This document shows, in pieces, positions 1-6,711 of a stretch of 13,354 nucleotides of DNA. Source of the DNA: Sphaerosporella brunnea (taxonomy: Eukaryota; Ascomycota; Pezizomycetes; Pezizales; Pyronemataceae). Both the position numbers and the translations under genes were made by a program. Under the pieces are notes generated by a model. That model worked only from the letters and a program-made list of their open reading frames with translations. It did no database searches and was not told the DNA's origin. The number at the start of each line of letters is the position of its first letter. Position 1 is the first letter of the stretch. The stretch is taken from assembly GCA_008704415.1 (NCBI GenBank), contig VXIS01000597.1, forward strand, positions 1-13,354. Direction: 5' to 3'.

Positions 1-536
1 TCGGCATACGAGCGCAGCTGGTTCAAAGCTGCTCCTGACAGGCGGTTGAAGGCGTACCGAAGACGGGCTTGTTCGGTTGGGTAACGGGTTGGCTGGGCAG
101 CAAGCTTGTTGCGGAGCTGTAGGATCCAGGTCCTCAGCTCTTCGGGCTTGGTACCGTTGAAGGTCGGTGCATCGGGGAAGCCACCCGACTGGGTGCCTCC
201 TTCAGGGTGGTCACGGATCTGGGCGGCGGCGATTGCTAGGACCTGATTCAGTTGGGCCGTGAGGTCCCTTGCCTGCTGCTGGGCAGCGGCCAGGCCGGTG
301 CGGGCTGCATCGCGTTCGAGAAGGGCTGTCCGGAGCTCAGCACGCGTCTCCTCCAGCTCCTCCTCCAGGTTGGGTGGGGCTTCGCAGGCCAGGAGTTGCT
401 GTGCCATATGGGCAAAGTCGATCAAACGTTAATCGCGCTCTTCCTGGGAGAAGCCTTCTTCCGGGGGCGCCTGGGCGCCAGTTTCGATGGCTGCCCAGAG
501 CTCCTGAGGGATCCGGAGGTCGTGGTAGGCGGCCAT
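1..536 (-). pseudogene. Ty3/gypsy-type gag, 3' part off the window, internal stop
   Basis: This is the N-terminal part of a retrotransposon Gag, the structural protein of the virus-like particle. The minus-strand ATG is at 536-534 and begins MAAYHDLRIPQELW. An in-frame TAA at 431-429 interrupts it after 35 codons. The same frame is then open for 142 codons to the window edge. It shows an acidic Pro-rich start, a coiled-coil-like Leu/Glu/Arg/Ala stretch, and then a segment reading FPDAPTFNGTKPEELRTW followed by LQLRNKLAAQ, which is typical of the Retrotrans_gag domain. It lies 79 bases from the LTR, as expected for gag of a minus-strand element. The stop could come from a C-to-T change in CAA. 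The gag family call is from pattern recognition; pol is not in the window. Confidence 0.8.
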
Positions 537-604
537 GGTGTTGCAAGAGTGGGAGGGGGAGGTGGCGATGTGACAGACAGAGCGAGTAGGTTAGGCTTTG
601 GTGG

Positions 605-613
605 ACTGAACCT
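605..613 (-). other. Probable self-priming primer binding site
   Basis: On the element strand, two bases after the LTR end, the sequence AGGTTCAGT (613-605) is the exact complement of ACTGAACCT (796-788) inside the LTR. That LTR segment starts about 50 bases after the TATA-like box, so it would lie near the 5' end of the transcript. This is the layout of the self-priming mechanism known for Tf1/sushi-type gypsy elements, in which the mRNA 5' end primes reverse transcription. I see no obvious tRNA 3'-end complement here. The transcription start is inferred. Confidence 0.5.
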
Positions 614-615
614 AG

Positions 616-985
616 TGTAACGGAGAGGGTCGAGAACAGACTGGAGGGGCCCAAGGTACTCGCGTACAGAGGGGGCAAGAACGAGAGCTGGGACAAGATC
701 CAAAGGCAGGACAAGAGGCAGGACAAGAGGCGCGATGCGCACGGTCAGGATTCAGATTGGAACGAAGGTACTCAGATTGACATACGAAGGTTCAGTAAAG
801 AGGAAAGGGAAAACAAACAACAAAGCGGAAGCGAAGGCCCCTTATAGCAATCACGTGACTGCGGTGCGCCGCGCCACGTGGTAGCCGAATATAACCTCGG
901 CTCGGAGCCACCCCACCGAGTCCCCCTACAGAGCCTCATCACGACACCACAAACAACCCCCACTTCCGAACCTCACCACGTGACA
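616..985 (-). mobile_element. 5' LTR of the left gypsy element (370 bp)
   Basis: On the minus strand the LTR begins TGTCACGTGG (985-976) and ends in CCGTTACA (623-616), giving TG...CA ends. The left boundary was placed because the same TGTAACGG start occurs at 13251 in a second copy. The right boundary is inferred from the TGTCACGTGG start and is less certain. A TATA-like box TATAAG lies at 846-841 on the minus strand, and CACGTG-type motifs occur near the outer end. The five bases ACCAT (986-990) would be the target duplication; the other copy is outside the window. Confidence 0.65.
841..846 (-). promoter_or_regulatory. TATA-like box in the LTR
   Basis: TATAAG on the minus strand, inside the LTR and followed by a pyrimidine-rich stretch. 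It is the likely core promoter of the retrotransposon. The assignment rests on position and motif only. Confidence 0.4.
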
Positions 986-1376
986 ACCATCAACGGGGGG
1001 GTAAATTTGAGAACAGCAAATGAATCAGCATCCTTTGAAGCCTTAGATCTGAGAGTTCCAGCCGATTTCATTGAGAGTAAAAGCCGGTAGCTTAGTCGGA
1101 AGACTCCATCCAACTTGCGCCGTGACAAAAACCGCTTTCTATATTCTCCCGCGTGTACGCTGCTTCTCGTGCCTTCTTGTAGATGGGGAGAAACTGCGCA
1201 TGACTAATCCCAACGTTGGTGGCGAGGTAGTAGTCCTCCACAAATTTTCCGTAATATTGTTGCAGGGGGGAGAAGAGACCCACGTCCAGCGGTTGCAGCA
1301 GATGAGTCGTGTGGGCCGGCAAACAATACAGAATGATGTCATGGGCATCGCAGAAGTCGCTGAACTCTAAAGTGAT

Positions 1377-1384
1377 ATGGGAAC
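1377..1384. repeat. Target site duplication, left copy
   Basis: ATGGGAAC immediately left of the hAT element is identical to 2325-2332 immediately right of it. An 8-bp duplication is the hallmark of hAT transposition. Confidence 0.93.
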
Positions 1385-1385
1385 T

Positions 1386-1526
1386 AGTGATGGACATGAG
1401 CCGAGCCGGCTCGAGCTTTTGGCTCGAGCCATGAGCCGAGCTGGTATGAGCCGAATCGCGGATGAGTCGAGCTGGCTCGAGCCGGTTGCCCCGTGAGCCG
1501 AGCTTCGGCTCGAGCTTTTGACTTGA
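1386..1526. repeat. hAT left subterminal repeat cluster
   Basis: About 140 bases packed with variants of GAGCCGAGC and GGCTCGAGC in both orientations, including GAGCCGAGCCGGCTCGAGC. Subterminal repeats of this kind are known transposase-binding regions in hAT elements. A matching cluster lies at the other end. Confidence 0.75.
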
Positions 1527-1670
1527 GCTGCGAGATGTTGGAACATACAAATTTCCGGTGGGTTGACCAAATATCCCGACCTCCTGCACGCCAGCCGACC
1601 AACCATCTTCACCGACGCCCTGTCAACCACCACTCTCAAGCACCATAGCCGCACACCCTCTAGGGTAGCG

Positions 1671-2088
1671 GAATGCAAATGGCCACCGCTATCCTATTGT
1701 CGCAAAAATGGTCCGCGATTATCTGACCATTCCCGCGGCCAGTGTGCCCAGTAAGCACTTATTTTCTCAGTAGGTCGTTCATCCTTCCTGCAGATGCCGA
1801 TGACTGATCGTCTTTTTGATAGGACGGGAGATATTATAACCAAACACACAACCGCTTGCTGGAGGAATCCAGCAGCGCCGTTTTGCTACTCAAAAGCTGG
1901 CTCAAGCAGAAGCGTGAGAGCGACTATGACATCTACGGTGGCGGCGAGGCTCACCAGGACGCAGTGGTGGAGGGAGACCTGGATGGGGACCTGGATGCGG
2001 GGAGGTCGAGGGAATAGACGCACAGCAAGAAGCTGCGCTCGAACTTGAAGCCCTTGACTCCGGGTCGGAGTTGTCAGATATCGAATGA
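1671..2088 (+). pseudogene. hAT transposase 3' end (C-terminal dimerisation region)
   Basis: The readable path is MVRDYLTIPAASVPS (1708 on), then KHLFS, then a likely intron 1770-1822 (GTAGGT...GATAG, 53 nt, with a CTGAT branch-like site), then TGDIITK. After a one-base frameshift near 1850 it reads NRLLEESSSAVLLLKSWLK. After a second frameshift near 2005 an acidic tail ends SELSDIE and TGA at 2086-2088. This matches the Dimer_Tnp_hAT C-terminus, where the usual motif is PSERxFS; here Glu-Arg reads Lys-His, consistent with G-to-A changes. Weak traces reach further left to about 1671. The rest of the transposase, including the zinc finger and most of the catalytic part, is absent. Confidence 0.8.
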
Positions 2089-2199
2089 TGGGTGGAGGAC
2101 TCGGACGCCCGTGAGGTTTGATTTGTATATAGAAGCGCGCAGCATCTCACGTCCTTCGACCTCCTCCTTTTATACCGGCTCGTGCATGGCAAATTGTAT

Positions 2200-2312
2200 G
2201 GCGGCTCGAGCCGAGGCTCGAGCTTTCCAGGCTCGGCTCAGCTCGGTGAGCCGAAGTCGTGATGAGCCGAGCCTGCACGAGCCGACCCCACGGCTCAGCT
2301 CGAGCCGGCTCG
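2200..2312. repeat. hAT right subterminal repeat cluster
   Basis: Dense GGCTCGAGCC, GGCTCGGCTC and GAGCCGAG variants in both orientations, mirroring the cluster at the left end. It belongs to the hAT element. Confidence 0.75.
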
Positions 2313-2324
2313 TGTCCATCACTA

Positions 2325-2332
2325 ATGGGAAC
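2325..2332. repeat. Target site duplication, right copy
   Basis: ATGGGAAC, identical to 1377-1384. Confidence 0.93.
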
Positions 2333-3248
2333 CATGACCGTCGAGGATTAATAGCCTTTTCTCGCCGGGCTGGATGCGTTTAAGGCTGTAGGGGTGGTAG
2401 ATGTCCTTAAGCCAGTGGAACCCAAGCTCATCATCGGTCCAACCCTTCGGAGACTTGCCAAAACGTACTTCTGCATCCTCCTTTTTGATATTTCCAAATT
2501 GCCCGTAGGTATGCACAGTGCCTTTGGTAATCAGGAAAGTCGGAAAGACATAGCCATCTGCCGAGACTGCTTCGACTAGCGTCACTAGCTCGCGCTGTCC
2601 ATGCTGCCTTACGTAAGGTGTTTTCTTCCCACGCTGGGTGATCACTTTTGACTTCGAAGAATAACCAAGGATGATACCCTTCTCGTCAACGTTGCTAATC
2701 TGATGCGGACGGAATCGCTCCTTCTGAATGATCTTGCCGAGCTTTCTGAAGTGGTCGGCGATGGTCGTAGCGTTGCTGGCGAAGACTCGCTGACGATCCA
2801 TCCTTCGGGCTAGTTTCGCAGCTAAAACTGGGTGGCGGTTGAGAAACTGTGTGATCCAGTTCTTGCCGATGGTATCGTGAACTATGTTTTTCCGCCCTTC
2901 GGCTTCGTAGCGGGCTTTAAGGGCCGCTCGCTCCTGCACCGCTAGCTTCTCCACCATCTGCCACAAACGGTCTAAACGAGGTGGAAAACCACAGTCGTCT
3001 AACTTGAGTATCCACTTCACAACTGTCTTTTCTGCAGCAGGAGAGAGTATTTGATCACCCTCGTGCGCTTTCTGCCTCGTTTGCCGGCCATTGCGACGAT
3101 GTCCGAGGCTAGACTTAGGAAGGTTGAATGCGGTAGCCGCCTCCCCGATAGAGGTGAAAACACCATCCTTCAGTGCTTTTAGAGCTCTCTGGAAGCGCTC
3201 CTCGCGATCAATATTGAGTTGAGAGGTTCGGTCCTTGATATGTGGCAT

Positions 3249-3400
3249 TTTTTGGGGTGGTTTTGGGTGCTTCCGACGACGTTGTCACAAAGGATAGCGG
3301 GGATATGGTGGGGTTCACGGGCATTTACCCGGCGTCTCGCTAATCCCTGACGACTCGCATCTACCTGACGTACGTTAATACATACCGCCTCCTGATCATG
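3249..3400 (-). other. 5' non-coding end of the pogo element, boundary not fixed
   Basis: This is the leader of the pogo-type transposase. It contains a near-palindrome around CGGGCATTTACCCG (3327-3343). GGGTAAAT within it recurs in inverted position at about 1000-1007 on the other side of the transposase gene, each followed a few bases later by GAAC. These may be remnants of the terminal inverted repeats. I could not identify a TA target duplication or the exact end; a likely end is near 3375-3380. Confidence 0.35.
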
Positions 3401-3407
3401 TGACTTT

Positions 3408-3718
3408 GTGTTCTTTGATGGCTCGTGGGTCGCCATCTACAGCGAAAATCAAGAGATTGGCGAAATCCCTGAGAGATTCGGGGGCCTTAGGGTTTCGGTA
3501 TCAAGACACGGTTCATTTCTTCCGACGATCACCACTGAGGAGGAAGGCATCACCTCCGAGGATACTCCAAAAACAGAAGGTCCAGATACTGCCTCTAGCG
3601 GGCCAGTTGAGCACCAATCTCCGCAATCCCGTTGGAACAGTCCTTCCGATTCATCTGGTAGGGACATGATTGTCCCCGGAGAACACATAAGGGTGCATGG
3701 TCCCCAATTCGACCCACA
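3408..3718 (+). pseudogene. Unrecognised coding-like fragment
   Basis: An open frame with balanced composition reading FFDGSWVAIYSENQEIGE, then IPERFGGLRVSVSRHG, then a Ser/Thr/Pro/Glu-rich stretch, ending about IRVHGPQFDP. It looks like real protein rather than a chance frame, but I do not recognise the family. It is bounded on the left by the pogo element and on the right by a GC-rich repeat that resembles a second transposon end. A gene fragment cut by insertions is the likeliest reading. No start codon choice can be defended. Confidence 0.35.
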
Positions 3719-4290
3719 GGCTGCTTTACGCAGCCGGCCCGGCCGGCTTTTTGATCAGCCCGGCTGATGTCGCGAGCATCAATAAGACCGGAAGAGGCGC
3801 TTGCACACCCGAGTGCCGCCACACATCCGGCGCTCCAATGATCAGATTTCGCTTTTTGAAGCGCCAGTCGCGCGGCGGCTGTGTTGCTCATGAGTGATCG
3901 TCAGTGAAACCTCAATGAAAAACACCCGGGCCATTGTTGTTCGGCTGCGGATCCTACGTTTCCATGTCTTCCTACCATTCAATCGGAGTCCGATGGAAGC
4001 GCAAGCTCTCAAGACTCTCAAGCTTCGGAGGTGCCAGTGGCAGGAACCCCGAGCCCATCTGAAATCGCCATCTAGCCCTCTCTCCTTGAACCCAAGTTGG
4101 TGCAGAGCCTTACGATTTTTTTCTTTTCTTTTTTTAGTCGTCATTTGCGCGCAGATTCAATTCACTCTACTTGTTGTTGCATTTGCAGCTGGCCCGACAG
4201 CCGGCCCATTAAGATGCAGCCCAAACAGCCAGTCGGGCTTTTTGATCAGCCAGAGGCAGCCCGACGCAGCCAGCCGGGCCGGCTGGCTAC
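3719..4290. mobile_element. Candidate second hAT-like remnant
   Basis: Both ends are rich in AGCCGG/CCGGCT motifs. The 16-mer GGCTTTTTGATCAGCC occurs at 3745-3760 and again at 4236-4251. The stretch AGCCGGCCCGGCCGGCT near 3732-3748 is matched on the opposite strand by AGCCAGCCGGGCCGGCTGGC near 4269-4288. Subterminal GC-rich repeats like these occur in fungal hAT elements. Between them an open frame around 3980-4078 reads SESDGSASSQDSQASEVPVA, which resembles the low-complexity N-terminus of such transposases. No exact target duplication was found, so ends and class are tentative. Confidence 0.35.
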
Positions 4291-4393
4291 TGACAACACT
4301 GAGCTGAGCCGCATCCGATGTCTGGTAATTTCCTCTATAGGGATAGTTTCGGTGCTGCGGGAGTGCTGGTTCGTCTCGATGGTCAATAATTCC

Positions 4394-4552
4394 TGACGAC
4401 AACTACGCATACACCTGTGATCTTCAAATCTTTGTGCAAGAAAGCTTGGGACGAGCTATCCGTGGTCAATCGGTCATCCTCGATGCTTGGACTCTATGGT
4501 ACTACCGTATCGTCCCGGTGTTAAGCAACGCGGGCCGGAGGGGTGGGGGGTG
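4394..4552 (+). pseudogene. Unrecognised open frame, possible gene scrap
   Basis: The frame reads DDNYAYTCDLQIFVQESLG, then RAIRGQSVILDAWTLW and YYRIVPVLSNAG, stopping at TAA 4554-4556 or nearby. The composition looks protein-like. There is no start codon and no clear continuation to the left. I do not recognise it; it may be part of the same broken gene as 3408-3718 or chance. Confidence 0.2.
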
Positions 4553-4556
4553 GTAA

Positions 4557-4853
4557 GGCTGCGGGTGTCGAGGGTTTTCTCTTGGTGGGATTAGACGTCG
4601 CGGTCACAATTTAGGTTTGTACACAACTTTAATGATGATCAAAAGGCGGGGCGCGGGTGGTGAGCGGCATGCGCAATGGCACCTCCGGCATTTCTCCGTC
4701 CTGAGCAGACTACGGTCCAAAAATGGTGCCGGTAGCGGAGAAACACTCTCCTTCTCCCCATTCACCCCGAGACAAAAGAAAAAAAAGAAAGCAAAACAAA
4801 CAAAAAGAAGTACGCCCTCTTTCCTTTTATTCTGCCATCGAAGAAGCGGGTCA
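4557..4853. other. No gene seen; A-rich tract and possible minus-strand poly(A) signal
   Basis: The plus strand has an A-rich stretch at 4775-4808. AATAAA on the minus strand lies at about 4825-4830, some 25 bases beyond the stop of the minus-strand remnant to the right, so it could be that gene's polyadenylation signal. Nothing else is supported. Confidence 0.3.
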
Positions 4854-5430
4854 TCAATGCCCTTGTTGCTTCTTCTTCTTCCCCGTTCCTGCTGGCCGGC
4901 GTGCTTTCGGCGTGGCATATCCAGCAGCGCCGCCTATGAAGACGTTGATGCGCACAGCCCCGCCCCGAGCTATATCAGCGCAGGTTGAGACGTCGCCAGC
5001 GGGGATTGTGATTCCGTCCGCTTCCGTTTGGAGGGTGCCGGCGGGGGCGATGGCTTCGGTTTTGACGGTGCCCGCGGGCGCGATGTTGTCGTCGACGCTC
5101 GCCGGGTGGGCATTACCGGCAGGGGAGGCGTTGCCGATCGGCAAGGTGTTGTTGGCGGGGAGGCGGCCCTGTCGCAGCGCAGGCGGACTCATTGAGCCTC
5201 TCGTGCGCCGCCAGTAACTGGTTGCGCAGCCCTCCGTTCTGCGCTGTGAGACTCGTGATTGTGTCTCTCATCTCCGTAACTGTCGCCGCTAAGGACGCTA
5301 CTTCGGCCCTACTCTCCTTCCTCCATTGACCTCAGGAGCTGTTCGTGGATAGGCCGCAGTTTTCGGAGAATCTCGTCGACGAGCCGATGATAGCCAGTGT
5401 CAAAGTGAGGCTTGAGATCATCGACACGGT
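4854..5430 (-). pseudogene. Frameshifted gene remnant with coiled coil and PAG-rich tail
   Basis: Three minus-strand frames join into one plausible protein. About 5424-5320 reads VDDLKPHFDTGYHRLVDE then ILRKLRPIHEQLLRSMEEGE before a TAG. One frame over, about 5310-5175 reads RAEVASLAATVTEMRDTI then TSLTAQNGGLRNQLLAAHE, a clear heptad coiled coil. A further shift leads to an Ala/Pro/Gly-rich part with repeated PAG motifs and the end VSTCADIARGGAVRINVFIG, then a Lys-rich tail GKKKKQQGH and TGA at 4854-4856. The coiled coil and basic tail would fit a transposon ORF1/gag-like protein, but I do not recognise the family. At least two frameshifts make it non-functional unless short introns explain them. 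Confidence 0.45.
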
Positions 5431-5790
5431 GCGGATATCAAGCCTGCGGTGGGAGTGGTGGGATATATATGGAGATCGAGCTTGCATTGGCACTCGCCAG
5501 GCTGCGGTAGGAATTGCCAGGTTGCGATGGAGCGAGGAGATCCAACTTGCGGCGGGAATACACAGTCTATGATGCGCATCTCCGGTCCTGTTTGAACGAA
5601 AAGAGCGTACGACCAGTTGCGCATCAAATACCGGGCCATGCTCGAGAAGGGTGCAAACTTGGGCAAGGAACCCAGCACCATCGCACTTCCGTAGTTATAG
5701 CAAATTTACAGATGGTTAATTTCGGTCAATGCCCAAAAACTCTATGCATATTAGTGCCAAAGTTGTTGATATTGGCCTCCGGATCAGTGT

Positions 5791-5856
5791 TTTGCACAGT
5801 CCATCCTTCGTTTTGTACAGTGGTTTGCCCAGTCGGTGCGGTTGTTTGCACAGTCG
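5791..5856 (+). repeat. Diverged 33-bp tandem duplication with TTTGCACAGTC units
   Basis: TTTGCACAGT-like units start at 5791, 5812, 5824 and 5845, spaced 21, 12 and 21 bases. That equals two copies of a 33-bp unit (5791-5823, 5824-5856). A fifth weaker unit starts at 5886. No role is evident. Confidence 0.5.
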
Positions 5857-6263
5857 GGCCCTGCATGGTCGGTGTTGAGTACTGGTTTGCACGTGATTGT
5901 GGGTGGATGTGTCAGCATCCCTCGTGACAAAAAAAACGACCTCGAATCCGATAAATCGTCCTTTTTTCCTCGTTGCGGTATCAATAAAACTTTAGGTCAC
6001 TATCGGTAGAGTATAAACAATACCAGCAGCCGGAATAACCGCGCAATATATCAAATAGAGCTGAGGATCTGGCGGCGATGGCGGAGACGAAACCTCGCAT
6101 TTTTGAGACGCACGCAAAAAGCCGCTTCTCTCGGCTTTGCCTGTTTTCGGCCCGAGCTTCAGGGGGCGTGAGCAGGTGACTAAACACGTCAACCTGAGTT
6201 TTCGCTTTTGCGGAAACGCGGGATCTGATTAGATGGATGGGATTTCTTTCAGCCACGGCTTTT

Positions 6264-6330
6264 TTGTGTTTGTGTTTGTTTGTTTGTTTGTGTGTGTGTG
6301 TGTGTGTGTGTGTTTGTTTGTTTTGTTTTT
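6264..6330 (+). repeat. (TG)n/(TTTG)n microsatellite
   Basis: Runs of TGTTTG and about thirteen TG repeats, flanked by TTTG units, about 390 bases upstream of the E2 start codon. Confidence 0.95.
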
Positions 6331-6711
6331 CTTTTCTTTGACGCCGGGGGGAATTGACAGACAGAAGCAAGTCACCAAAAGCAGCAGTGGCGGGGAAAGG
6401 GACGCTTCAAGGCTGTTCACGTGCGCTCGTGGGCGGCTGTCGATCTGCTCTAACGGCCGTCTTTGGTCTGGTCGTTGCTGTCGTCTGAGTTGCGATGGAT
6501 AGATAGACAGCCAACCCTTCAGACCAACAACACATCACTGCCAGCCACACTGCCAACTCTTTACCCACCGCCACCACCCATTCCCCCCATCCCCCCATCC
6601 CCCAATCCCGTACCCTTCCGAACGTCATATCCGTACCCAGAGCTCCAGCAAGCTCTTCCTTCTTCCACTATCCTCACGCTCCATCCAGAAAAGAACACAC
6701 GAACAGCAGCA

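Larger units (their letters stand above)
1385..2324 (+). mobile_element. Defective hAT-superfamily element (940 bp)
   Basis: The ends are inverted repeats: TAGTGATGGACA at the left, and the same 12 bases on the opposite strand at the right (complement of TGTCCATCACTA, 2313-2324). Both ends continue into GC-rich GAGCCG/CGGCTC arrays. The element is bounded by a perfect 8-bp target duplication. It contains only the 3' end of a hAT transposase gene, so it cannot mobilise itself. It is an internally deleted derivative inserted in the pogo transposase between its second and third catalytic aspartates. Orientation is given by the transposase remnant, opposite to the host pogo gene. Confidence 0.92.
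1092..3248 (-). pseudogene. Fot1/pogo-type (Tc1/mariner superfamily) transposase, split by a hAT insertion
   Basis: The N-terminal exon runs from ATG 3248-3246 to about 2325 and reads about 308 residues. The C-terminal piece resumes at 1384 and stops at 1092-1094. Visible parts in order: a CENP-B/Psq-like helix-turn-helix (residues about 10-60), a Tc5-type helix-turn-helix (about 65-155, ending at an RRMDRQR basic stretch), and the DDE_1 catalytic domain. The first acidic residue is in NVDEKG, the second in LILDGHGSH, and the third in QPLDVGLF on the far side of the insertion. The family is known to use a DDD triad in this context. Removing the insertion and one target copy leaves the frame continuous. 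The C-terminus is shorter than the usual roughly 500 residues and reads NIESGFCHGASW before a stop, suggesting a frameshift there. The gene is dead. Confidence 0.88.
5431..6711. other. Intergenic region upstream of the E2 gene
   Basis: No defensible gene. It holds a diverged 33-bp tandem duplication (5791-5856), a TG/TTTG microsatellite (6264-6330) and, from about 6500 to 6711, a pyrimidine- and CCA-rich tract typical of a fungal promoter/5' UTR running into the E2 start codon. Short open frames here are broken by low-complexity sequence and show no family features. Confidence 0.5.

Noticed and set aside
252..742. Overlapping frames at 252-620 plus and 337-742 minus
   Set aside because: They overlap the gag frame or run across the LTR boundary; the gag reading with its family motif explains the sequence better.
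1386..1526. CRISPR-like repeat array
   Set aside because: The units are irregular, in both orientations and without unique spacers; they are hAT subterminal repeats in a eukaryotic genome.
5514..5927. A 137-codon plus-strand frame
   Set aside because: Its second half is the 33-bp repeat read as FCTV/VCTV units; no family resemblance and no intron or promoter support.
6233..6502. Plus-strand open frame across the TG repeat
   Set aside because: The frame comes from the microsatellite (Phe/Val/Cys runs) and has no protein features.
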